Assembly (NCBI GenBank): GCA_900542185.1 | Contig: UQMZ01000013.1 | Coordinates: 1-64,000, forward strand | Direction: 5' to 3' | Length of the DNA: 64,000 bases | DNA from: an uncultured Bacteroidales bacterium | GTDB lineage: Bacteria; Bacteroidota; Bacteroidia; Bacteroidales; Muribaculaceae | Part shown: positions 52,270-60,482 of the stretch, in pieces | Layout: the number at the start of each line of letters is the position of its first letter | Position numbering within the stretch: position 1 is the stretch's first letter | The notes under the pieces: generated by a model | Databases searched by the model: none | Told to the model about the DNA's origin: nothing | Seen by the model: only the letters and a program-made list of their open reading frames with translations | Position numbers and translations under genes: made by a program

Positions 52270-55119
52270 TCAGTCGTTGACAATCGGTAGAATTTTAAAT
52301 GTATTATTCAATAAAGTATCATACTTAGGAATATATTTGTAACGATATTGATATATGGGCTCTTCATCCCAGTAAGAATTTATTCTAATCCTGTAATACA
52401 AACGGTCGGAATTGTCATCATAATACAAAGTCGATACATCGTTCTGGAAAGGATTGTATAATTTTAATGTATGGACAACTGAATAGTCTGATAAATTTAT
52501 AATAGTTACGTTGTCACGACTATCTTCCACATATAATCTATTCCCTGCTTTTGAGTATAGGATATTATCTATTGTATAACCCAACTCAATAGTTGTCAGG
52601 GGATTGTCTGGATTTTTCAATTCCCAGAACTGTAGGGCAGTCCCATTTTTAGTGATAAAATTATTATCGTTATTGTAGAAAATACCAAAAGTGTTAAACC
52701 ATTCGTTTGATTGTGATTCGTAAAGTACTATATCTTTCTCAAAGTCGTATATGTCTTCTCTTCGAGCTATCCAAGGATGATTTTCAGCGATGCCTTTAAT
52801 AGGATAGGGTAAGACTATCTGTTGAATGTGATCGGTAAACAAAAAAGTAACAAAATCACCATATTCCGCATCGGTATATGAAGACGTAACGTCATAAGTA
52901 GTAATAAATGTATACTTATCATATTCGAAAATAGAGGCAACACATACCGGGATGTTATATCTAGCTATAGCGGAATGATGCTTATCAAATAAAATAATTG
53001 AATCTGCCTTTGAAATCAATTTGTAATAAGCTCCGTGATTTAGTCGTGAAGGGACAAAATCATTAGTTTTTTTTGCTACGATATCAGCTTCGTATTTGTC
53101 AGCAACACTAAAAGGATTATAAAAATAACCATATCCGTCGTAACTACCCACAAAAAGATTATTATTAGTGGGATTTACTCGAATTGTTTTTAAATCATCT
53201 TTAAATGGTGTGGAAGCATGAATAGAATCATTATCAATGTTCCAAAATTTTATTTGTTTTTCAGAAACATTCATCGTTACGTAAGCTAAGTAACGATTCT
53301 GATTGTGGGTAATATAGACATAATCCAACATTTGGTTAGTCGGTAACTGAAGGCTTGCTGGACAAATTGAATTCGTTACAAGATCATAAATACCAATATG
53401 TTCCTTTAAATACATTATCGAATTGCTGTCAGTTAGATAATGAATGAATAACAGCTTGCCATCTCGTGAAATCTTTATATTCTCAATTCTTGAACCATTG
53501 GCGAGTGATAATGTGTTTTCGTTATCTTTATTTATAATATGAATTTCATACTCGATGCCATCTTTATTCTCTGTCTCATCATGAGTTACCCATATAAATA
53601 TATCCAAGTCTTCACGATATATTAAAAAATCCATATTTTTTAATACGCTGAATTTATTTTGGATACAGTCGTAAATTGTGATTCCCTCCTGAGCAAAGAA
53701 ATCATTTTCATTATGTTTGCCGGAACGATAAAAGATCTTTGAATTATTTATAAATTTCGGAGACTGTCCATAGCCAAAACGGTTTATTATCCTGCTATCG
53801 TGCCGAATATCCCATAAATAGATACTATCTTCCCTCAGAGTGTGGGTGAGAACAAAATTTTTGTTTGGCGACACTGCAATTTCATCTACTGTTGTTTTGT
53901 GCTGCATTCTCAAATTTGGGAATTCTTTTCCAGTCGACATTGACCATACTCTTGCAGTGTAATCATTTGATCCTGATACTAATATTTCGCCATCATTTGA
54001 AAACTCCGAACACATAAATTGAGAATTATGTTTTGACAATACGAAAGGACCATTTAAACCATATTCCAGGCTGTCATTTAATTCTCGGAAGAAATCTTCG
54101 AATTTAGATAATTCTGGATATTCGGAGTTATAACGTGGATGTATCTGGCTGACCAACACCCCGGCATCAATTGCTTGACCTTTTGTCAAAAGGTTATAAG
54201 CAGAGGATAATATTAAGTTGCTGTTTGTCTTAAGTAGTTCGTTATTAATTGATTTAATGTGATCTCGTTCTTCTTTGAGCGTTTTATTGGTTTTCTCTAA
54301 TTCAATATTAGTCGAAACCAGTTTTTTATTAGAAACATCCAACAAATGAGTGCTGAGAGTAATGCTGTCATTAGCAATTCTCAGCGCATCATTCATTGTT
54401 TCTGCTCTAAGTTTTTCTTTATTTGCCCGTTTAGTTTCATTATTAGCACGATCCCGTTCTTGTTTAATTTCAGTGTAGGCGGCCTCCAAGCGGAAATTTT
54501 GTTTCACAATGAATCCGGCAACTATTAAAGTTGCCAGTATCAGGCATAACGCGGAAGCTCCTATAGTCATCAATCTCTTTTGTCTTTCTTTTTCGAATCT
54601 TTGCCAGAGTCTGTCAAATTTCAAATTAAACATTCTGGCCACAACCTTTACGACAGCGGCGTCGCGTCCCATTTCGTTGATGTTGATTCCAAGAAGTTCT
54701 TGCTCTCCTTTAAGCTTGCGGAGTCCATCTGGAAAACATTCATCCTCGGGATTGATTGCATTTGGTGTTCCGCCAATAATAAACGGAATGATATGTTCTT
54801 CCCGACCCTGATCTATAAAATGTTGAACCTCCCTTGAAACCCAAGGGCTATTTGCTGATCGTGGGGAACAGATTACAATGAGGTATTTAGATTCATTAAG
54901 ACCTTTCTCAATCTCTTCTTTGAGTTTCGCACCAGATAAGTCCGATTGGTCACGAAAAACAGGACGAACTTTGTCGGGCAATTCAGGATTCTCTTTGCGC
55001 AGAGCTGTCGGAAGTCTATATGACTCCAACTTTTTCTGAAGCCATTTAGCCCATTTTTCATCTTCGCGCTTGTAGCTGATAAAGGCAATATAATCGTAGG
55101 GCTTATACGTTTGTTCCAT
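52270..55119 (-). CDS. TIR - transmembrane - coiled coil - WD40 protein
   Basis: A 949-residue protein from ATG 55119 (the longer frame starts with TTG). The TIR domain (about 5-150) opens with DYIAFISYKREDEKWAKWL. SPWVSRE holds E97, the position of the catalytic glutamate in NAD-cleaving TIRs. A membrane helix (about 188-208) and a long coiled coil (about 212-305) follow. The rest has WD40-type repeats (SGSNDYTARVWSM, SIYLWDIR and degenerate ones) to the end. The gene is visibly AT-rich compared with its neighbours. Overlaps the PrsW gene by 17 bases. The propeller is likely the sensor or scaffold and TIR the output. Confidence 0.88.
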   Translation of the reverse strand: MEQTYKPYDYIAFISYKREDEKWAKWLQKKLESYRLPTALRKENPELPDKVRPVFRDQSDLSGAKLKEEIEKGLNESKYLIVICSPRSANSPWVSREVQHFIDQGREEHIIPFIIGGTPNAINPEDECFPDGLRKLKGEQELLGININEMGRDAAVVKVVARMFNLKFDRLWQRFEKERQKRLMTIGASALCLILATLIVAGFIVKQNFRLEAAYTEIKQERDRANNETKRANKEKLRAETMNDALRIANDSITLSTHLLDVSNKKLVSTNIELEKTNKTLKEERDHIKSINNELLKTNSNLILSSAYNLLTKGQAIDAGVLVSQIHPRYNSEYPELSKFEDFFRELNDSLEYGLNGPFVLSKHNSQFMCSEFSNDGEILVSGSNDYTARVWSMSTGKEFPNLRMQHKTTVDEIAVSPNKNFVLTHTLREDSIYLWDIRHDSRIINRFGYGQSPKFINNSKIFYRSGKHNENDFFAQEGITIYDCIQNKFSVLKNMDFLIYREDLDIFIWVTHDETENKDGIEYEIHIINKDNENTLSLANGSRIENIKISRDGKLLFIHYLTDSNSIMYLKEHIGIYDLVTNSICPASLQLPTNQMLDYVYITHNQNRYLAYVTMNVSEKQIKFWNIDNDSIHASTPFKDDLKTIRVNPTNNNLFVGSYDGYGYFYNPFSVADKYEADIVAKKTNDFVPSRLNHGAYYKLISKADSIILFDKHHSAIARYNIPVCVASIFEYDKYTFITTYDVTSSYTDAEYGDFVTFLFTDHIQQIVLPYPIKGIAENHPWIARREDIYDFEKDIVLYESQSNEWFNTFGIFYNNDNNFITKNGTALQFWELKNPDNPLTTIELGYTIDNILYSKAGNRLYVEDSRDNVTIINLSDYSVVHTLKLYNPFQNDVSTLYYDDNSDRLYYRIRINSYWDEEPIYQYRYKYIPKYDTLLNNTFKILPIVND

Positions 55120-55807
55120 ATTCGTCAAGTTTTAACATTGAATTGGTCAGAGACTTCACGTAGCTGCGAATGTATTTGAAACCGAGTAGGAAGGCGATGA
55201 GTATGAAGAAACTTAGATTCTCGTCGATGGCGATGGAGAAGCAGAGCGTATCGTACAGTCCGTGAACGATGACGGGGAGCAGCAGCGCTGTGCTCATATA
55301 CAACATACGATTCTTACGGTCAAACCATCCAAGCGAAAAGATCGATCCCATTATGATGGCGAAGAAGTAATGCATGGGTACTGCAAGCAATGCCCGGGAT
55401 ATGCCCATTGGAATCCAGTTATCTTCGGCACTGACAAGATACAGGATGTTTTCGAGACCGGCAAATCCCATGCCGATGCACACTGCATACACTATGCCGT
55501 CGAACATCTCGTCGAAATACTTACAGATGTTGGCTAACAGGAACAGTGCAATAAATTTACAGAATTCCTCAGGTAGCGCCGCATTGACAAATGCATTGAG
55601 GATTGCGCCTATGAAAGTATCCGTTGGAAATTCAGGCATGCCGATGAATCCCATTATGAGTACGGCTACTCCGCATAGAATACCGAGACCGGTCGCTGCC
55701 AACAACCAGCTTATAGGTTCTCGCCGACGGTCCTTGCGGATCATCATTACCGCCAGTATCAGGGCCGGGGCGATCGCTGCCAATATTTTGAGGTAAAGGA
55801 TATTCAT
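55103..55807 (-). CDS. PrsW-type intramembrane protease
   Basis: A 234-residue protein with about seven membrane helices, of the PrsW/CPBP-like glutamic intramembrane protease family. The signature PEEFCKFIALFLL (about 77-89) holds the EExxK pair, DGIVYAVCIGMGFAGLENILY (about 101-121) the second, and LLAVPMHYFFAIIMG (about 139-153) the third histidine-containing helix. PrsW in Bacillus starts anti-sigma cleavage; that role would fit an operon carrying a sigma factor and an anti-sigma-like protein. Confidence 0.87.
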   Translation of the reverse strand: MNILYLKILAAIAPALILAVMMIRKDRRREPISWLLAATGLGILCGVAVLIMGFIGMPEFPTDTFIGAILNAFVNAALPEEFCKFIALFLLANICKYFDEMFDGIVYAVCIGMGFAGLENILYLVSAEDNWIPMGISRALLAVPMHYFFAIIMGSIFSLGWFDRKNRMLYMSTALLLPVIVHGLYDTLCFSIAIDENLSFFILIAFLLGFKYIRSYVKSLTNSMLKLDEYGTNV

Positions 55808-55849
55808 AAGGCTTTTGTCATTTCTTGGGTCAAGATTTTGTCTGTTTCT

Positions 55850-56266
55850 TTATCGGATATTTTTTATATCCGGCTGATTCAAGATGTAGTTCAACAGATT
55901 CTGAAGGGCATGCCTGTAATCTTTATAGCCAGGAATCCATTGCTTCCTGGCCAGATAATAGGACATGCTGTCGCCTAAATCAACATTATCGGCAAAGAAT
56001 GGGATAATTCGTTTGTTTGCATTAAAGGCGATATCAGTTTCAGTATTGACGTGAGGGGAGTACACTGATTCCTTTGTAAGGATTACCAGAAATATTGGGC
56101 ATTCCTTGATACCTCTTGTTATTTCACTGGGATATGCGGCACCAGGCTGTATATCACGAGGAGCAATCCAGCATCTTACGCCATGACTCTCCAGGAAGCA
56201 GCAAATATCCTGGGCAATTGCCGAATTTGATGACGAATGGCTTATAAAAACAGATGGATTGTCCAT
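55850..56266 (-). CDS. TIR domain protein
   Basis: A 138-residue protein consisting of one TIR domain. VFISHSSSNSAIAQDICCFLESHGVRCWIAPRDI is the box 1 region and BB-loop area. YSPHVNTE holds E76, aligned with E97 of the neighbouring TIR-WD40 protein. It likely cleaves NAD or signals by TIR-TIR contacts. It lies three bases after the peptidase/RyR gene. Confidence 0.93.
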   Translation of the reverse strand: MDNPSVFISHSSSNSAIAQDICCFLESHGVRCWIAPRDIQPGAAYPSEITRGIKECPIFLVILTKESVYSPHVNTETDIAFNANKRIIPFFADNVDLGDSMSYYLARKQWIPGYKDYRHALQNLLNYILNQPDIKNIR

Positions 56267-56269
56267 ATA

Positions 56270-57217
56270 TCACAAGCTTTGGGTTATATCGTAGCCAAGG
56301 CGGCGGACCAGGCGGAGTGTGTTCATGGCCATGATGCGGTCGTATTCCTTTTCGCTGTCGGGGAGCTGGGAATAGGGCACAAGGTCGGGGTGCTGTTTCT
56401 TGGCATCATCGCGAACCGGGCCGTAAGTCCAGCCTTCGTCCATGCGGGCACGGGCCCATATATCATGAGCATTTTCGGCTATCGCCTCCGTCAGATCCTC
56501 CAAGTCGGCATCGAGAGATATGTCCTCTACATTGATAGGTTGCGGATTATATCCGTTGAGCGATTTTGTCGCCGACACCATATAGTAGCCGGAACTCTTC
56601 CATGCACTCAGGAAATCATCTTTCTCCACGGCATCTTCAAACATCGTGTCAGGATTAAGATATGTGACCTTACCGTATTCATCTACGCCTGTGATACAAA
56701 CGGCATGGAACAGCGGACGCCTGTAATCCCCGGATTCTTCCGAGATGTTCCTGTCAACGACGGCTATAACTTCATTATTGTTATCAAGAGCTTTTTTCAG
56801 ATCTTGAAGAGTAGCGTCATATTTCCGGTCAACCTGTAAACCCTTCAATTCAAGCAATCGTCCCACATGGTGTAACGGAGTGCCATCCTCGCGTACCCAA
56901 TTGTTTGCCTTGGCTGTTTCCAACAGGGTCCAGTTGTCAATGTCATAGTCAAGATGTTGAAGGATAAAGGTCTCACACTCAAAGGAGCATAGATTGTTAG
57001 GATTTGCAGCTGCAAGCGCCCACATGGGAATGATTCTGCGCTCTTCGTTTTGTGTTCCTGAATCAATGGCATCAGAGAGTGACACGATTTCTTCCAACTC
57101 CCTGTCTGTGCCAATTGCAGACAGCACCTGATTCGTTTCGTCCTTATTCACATTGCCATCAAGAAAAGCCGCGAGAAGTTCGTCTGATATGTTTATTGAT
57201 TCGTCATTCATAGGCAT
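56270..57217 (-). CDS. Anti-sigma-like / papain-like peptidase / RyR fusion
   Basis: A 315-residue fusion. Residues 8-50 (ISDELLAAFLDGNVNKDETNQVL) resemble the N-terminal helices of anti-sigma factors that clasp ECF sigma factors. Residues about 70-215 look like a C39/papain-like cysteine peptidase, with C77 or C81 in NNLCSFEC, H171 in LFHAVCITGV and N188/D190 in TYLNPD. Residues about 246-312 are a RyR domain (HDIWARARMDEGWTYGPVRDD). The gene overlaps the upstream sigma factor gene by 14 bases, as sigma/anti-sigma pairs do. Confidence 0.78.
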   Translation of the reverse strand: MPMNDESINISDELLAAFLDGNVNKDETNQVLSAIGTDRELEEIVSLSDAIDSGTQNEERRIIPMWALAAANPNNLCSFECETFILQHLDYDIDNWTLLETAKANNWVREDGTPLHHVGRLLELKGLQVDRKYDATLQDLKKALDNNNEVIAVVDRNISEESGDYRRPLFHAVCITGVDEYGKVTYLNPDTMFEDAVEKDDFLSAWKSSGYYMVSATKSLNGYNPQPINVEDISLDADLEDLTEAIAENAHDIWARARMDEGWTYGPVRDDAKKQHPDLVPYSQLPDSEKEYDRIMAMNTLRLVRRLGYDITQSL

Positions 57218-57758
57218 AGTATTTGATGGCGATGCGGGTCAGTGCCGTCATCGCACGTTTCTTAATATTGTATAGATTATCGATAGTGACACCAATTTCC
57301 GCAGCATATTTCTGGGGCTCCTCTTCCTCAAGCACCAGACGCCGTACAGCGTCCGCATACCGTTGATTCTTCATCATGGAGAGGAGGTTCGAAACATCGA
57401 TTTTTCGGGATACATCGGTAATGGAATCAACCGGTACGTCGCCGTCATATTTCTCATATAGAGGCTCTTTTGAATTGTTTTCTATCATCGAGTCGCGGTG
57501 ACGGATGAAAAATCGGGTAGCCACTACCTTAAGCCACTGATAAATGGAGCTGCGATATTGGAACCGACGTAGCTTAGCTCCGTCATCGGCCATTAGATAT
57601 TCATATAGCAGATTGACCATTTCGTCATATTCAACAGGGGTACGGAATACCAGCCGCATGATTGCTGTCAGGAGGGGTCGGCACCTGACGTTGAAAAAAT
57701 CGTCGGTTATGCGGTTGTTCCGGTAAATTAACCCTTGTATGATCTCCCGGTCGTTCAT
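57204..57758 (-). CDS. ECF-like sigma-70 factor
   Basis: A 184-residue sigma factor of ECF size. Region 2 (about 10-90) includes EYDEMVNLLYEYLMADDGAKL and SIYQWLKVVATRFFIRHRD. Region 4 (about 125-180) ends with the helix-turn-helix PQKYAAEIGVTIDNLYNIKKRAM. Second gene of the operon: its ATG overlaps the TrkA-N/RyR stop (ATGA). It probably directs transcription of this operon or a small regulon, controlled by the overlapping downstream gene product. Confidence 0.88.
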   Translation of the reverse strand: MNDREIIQGLIYRNNRITDDFFNVRCRPLLTAIMRLVFRTPVEYDEMVNLLYEYLMADDGAKLRRFQYRSSIYQWLKVVATRFFIRHRDSMIENNSKEPLYEKYDGDVPVDSITDVSRKIDVSNLLSMMKNQRYADAVRRLVLEEEEPQKYAAEIGVTIDNLYNIKKRAMTALTRIAIKYYAYE

Positions 57759-60223
57759 CTGCTGAATTGAATTCCTAAAATGTAATCGGAAACATTGCAG
57801 TCGAATCCGCGATACCTTTCCGTAAGCTCAGCCCAGTTCTTAAGGCAATTGTGCTGAAAACGCACCTCGTCCTTGACATCGCTCAAGACATAACCGAGAA
57901 TCTCGTGCGAAGCAATCCATCTGAGATGTTCGGTCTGCGCTATAACAATAGCGATGCGGTCTATTTCCTCTATTCTGTCGCAGTCGCGCGGCCATATATA
58001 TCTGGTTGTGTCCGGCTTCCTGGTTATTCTCGAGAACACAAAATCCTCAAGATGACACCGCGAGAGAGCCTTCTTGAACAGAATGTTTTTTGTGGTTTCG
58101 TGAAGGCTGTTGGCCAGATCCTGCGACTGTGACCGGCGCAAGTACAACATGCCGCAGTAAGTCGGCGAGTAGCCTTTGTTATTGCCGGTCAGCTGCATGA
58201 TTCTGTTGTACCGGTCTTCCCATGCCGATTTGTCAAATTTCGTATCCGGGTACACGGTCTTAGTATAGTTATCGGCGTATGTCCGGGCATTCTGTTCCAG
58301 TTCATCGGCAATGATGTTGTCGTAGGTGAAGGTCGTCTTATCGAGACCGAAAACATATATCGGACCGTTCACAACATCAGTCGGTTTGATTTTATTTTGA
58401 TATACACGGCCTTCCTTGGTTTCGGGCGCATGCCTGTAGGCTCCCCACAGGCGGTTGTAATGTGCGGCGATACTGTTTATATGGCCGTCATCGTCATTGT
58501 GGGCACGCACCAGGATGCAAAAATGCTCCAGATCCTGACGATAACGGGCCGCCGCTTTGAAAATCCGTACTCCCAGCGACAGATTGAGTTCGTCATCGTC
58601 AGTGGCTACAACTACATAGTTCAGCTTCTGAATCCATTCGTCGGTAAGCTTTTCATAGAACTGGACGCTGCGGCAGTCCATCTGATGGAGTGTAATCAGA
58701 GGAGTCTTGGCATCGTTGCTTTTGCATTCCTCCATCGGCTTGTCAGCATTTCCTCCCTTGTTATTCAGGAACGGCATCTCGGGTTTGATTGCCGGAGCGT
58801 TGGCTACAAACGTACCGGCGAGATCGGCCATGTTCTTGTCCACCACATCCAGATGGAATTCAGAGCGTACAGCCTCACTATCGGTGCTTCCATGTTTTAC
58901 GAACGCACCGAATTCATACAGGAAGCGCGTTGCATCCATTCCTACCTCGCTGAATCCAACGACAAGGGCATTGAAAGCCGAAGATACTGTGGCATCTTTT
59001 TCAACTTCCACATAATTGACCGGTAGAAGTTTCTCGTTCTGTTTCAGCATCTCCACGTTGATATGCGACGAATCCACAACTTTGACCTTGATTTCCGATG
59101 ACGGGTTCTGATCCTCGATGACGCGATGGATGCTGTTGTAGCGGGCCAGACAGTAGAATATGGCGCGGTCGGCCTGGTCATTGTCCGAACCATCATCTGC
59201 AAATTCATGGATAGTGGAGTCATTGAGAAGCAGCCTCACATCATGCAGATTTTCTTTTTCATCGTCCGAAAGGAACAGCAGATGGAGTTTTTGGAGGGTA
59301 TGTTCCCGTATTATCCTCTTTAGATATTTTTGTTTCAATATCTTGCCGAGAAGGTCCTGCTCATGTCCCGTTTCATTCAATCCGGAAAGGGTGGAGTATG
59401 TGCTTGTGGTGAGACAACCGAGATCCTGAAGACTCTCAAGTTCGGAATCGGGCATGGCCAGAAAATCAAAGATCCGTGCAAACCCGGTGCGTTCCGCTGG
59501 CGACTCTTCCTTGGATGCTCCGGTCCGCACTATTACGATGCGATAATCCTTGGATTTACCATAATGCAGTTTAATGTTTTTAATCAGATTGACCGACTGT
59601 TCGTTATACCCCCAGAATACGAATGTCTCCTTGACATTGCGGGCATGCATACGGGCCGCATTCCACATTCTGATGCGGGCAAATATATTGAAACCGAAAT
59701 ATTTAATCAGGAAGAGCGTACTGATTGCAGCGGCCAGGAAATGTGCCAGCGCGAAATTGGCGGAATAGAACCAGCTTTCGTGGAAGTGCGTGTGGATCTC
59801 GCTTACATCGCTGTCAAACAGAAAAATCTTGAAGGCGTAGATTATGGCCATCGGCGCGTTGGTGAGAAGCGATATATACTGCCCTGTGCACATACCGATG
59901 TCATATACCACGAATCCATATATCCAGACGATTACGAATCCCTTTTTCAAGATTGCGTCACGGACCGATGCGGAGAAATGTTTGGTCAGGAGTCTTATGC
60001 AGACTATAACGGAGATGATGACTGCAGCCCAGAATAAGCCATATAAAGCTAATTTGCCGTATGCGAGCCAGTCGGGAGTGTCATAGATAAGATGCCATGG
60101 CACCATGTCCTCCTCGGCCCGTGGTTCCATATAACGGCTTATCGTGTCAGCGGCACCCGGATCATGGCTCAGGGTGGTGAATATGAAATTGGAGAGGGCA
60201 TTCGTGATTCCGGTAATTCCCAT
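57755..60223 (-). CDS. Membrane TrkA-N / RyR protein
   Basis: An 822-residue protein when started at ATG 60223, chosen because a promoter box lies at 60274-60281 inside the longer frame. Four or more membrane helices fill the first 190 residues, but no K-channel selectivity filter is visible. A TrkA-N/RCK-like Rossmann domain starts at about 205 (FVFWGYNEQSVNLIKNI), and a second Rossmann-like unit lies around 420-560. The C-terminal 75 residues resemble a RyR domain (QTEHLRWIASHEILGY...HNCLKNWAEL). It probably senses a nucleotide or NAD(P)-type ligand at the membrane. First gene of the operon. Confidence 0.8.
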   Translation of the reverse strand: MGITGITNALSNFIFTTLSHDPGAADTISRYMEPRAEEDMVPWHLIYDTPDWLAYGKLALYGLFWAAVIISVIVCIRLLTKHFSASVRDAILKKGFVIVWIYGFVVYDIGMCTGQYISLLTNAPMAIIYAFKIFLFDSDVSEIHTHFHESWFYSANFALAHFLAAAISTLFLIKYFGFNIFARIRMWNAARMHARNVKETFVFWGYNEQSVNLIKNIKLHYGKSKDYRIVIVRTGASKEESPAERTGFARIFDFLAMPDSELESLQDLGCLTTSTYSTLSGLNETGHEQDLLGKILKQKYLKRIIREHTLQKLHLLFLSDDEKENLHDVRLLLNDSTIHEFADDGSDNDQADRAIFYCLARYNSIHRVIEDQNPSSEIKVKVVDSSHINVEMLKQNEKLLPVNYVEVEKDATVSSAFNALVVGFSEVGMDATRFLYEFGAFVKHGSTDSEAVRSEFHLDVVDKNMADLAGTFVANAPAIKPEMPFLNNKGGNADKPMEECKSNDAKTPLITLHQMDCRSVQFYEKLTDEWIQKLNYVVVATDDDELNLSLGVRIFKAAARYRQDLEHFCILVRAHNDDDGHINSIAAHYNRLWGAYRHAPETKEGRVYQNKIKPTDVVNGPIYVFGLDKTTFTYDNIIADELEQNARTYADNYTKTVYPDTKFDKSAWEDRYNRIMQLTGNNKGYSPTYCGMLYLRRSQSQDLANSLHETTKNILFKKALSRCHLEDFVFSRITRKPDTTRYIWPRDCDRIEEIDRIAIVIAQTEHLRWIASHEILGYVLSDVKDEVRFQHNCLKNWAELTERYRGFDCNVSDYILGIQFSR

Positions 60224-60273
60224 GGCAAGTTGTATTGCTGTTTTAATTAAGTCTTTGTTGTTGTTTTGTTTGA

Positions 60274-60281
60274 CAAAATTA
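60274..60281 (-). promoter_or_regulatory. Promoter of the RyR/TIR operon
   Basis: TAATTTTG on the minus strand with TTG 21 bases upstream as a -33 element. It would start a transcript at about 60268 carrying all eleven genes. It is a housekeeping-type box, so the operon sigma factor is not required for basal expression. Confidence 0.55.
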
Positions 60282-60415
60282 ACAATTTTTTTGGAATGAC
60301 AAGAGTTAAATGCAATCTTTTTGCAAAATTGATTATGGTGGTGATAGAAACTGATATTTCGATGTGTCAATATCCTAAAACATTTTGCTATTCAACCACA
60401 ACACTGCCTACAATG

Positions 60416-60443
60416 GTCTGAACGGTAACCATTCCGTTCAGAC
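60416..60443. promoter_or_regulatory. Palindrome between divergent genes, possible operator
   Basis: GTCTGAACGG, an 8-base centre containing GGTAACC-like symmetry, then CCGTTCAGAC: a perfect 10-bp inverted repeat between the RyR/TIR operon and the divergent 60483 gene. Confidence 0.45.
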
Positions 60444-60482
60444 ATCACTGTCAAAAGTGGATTTATACTAAAAAAGTACATT

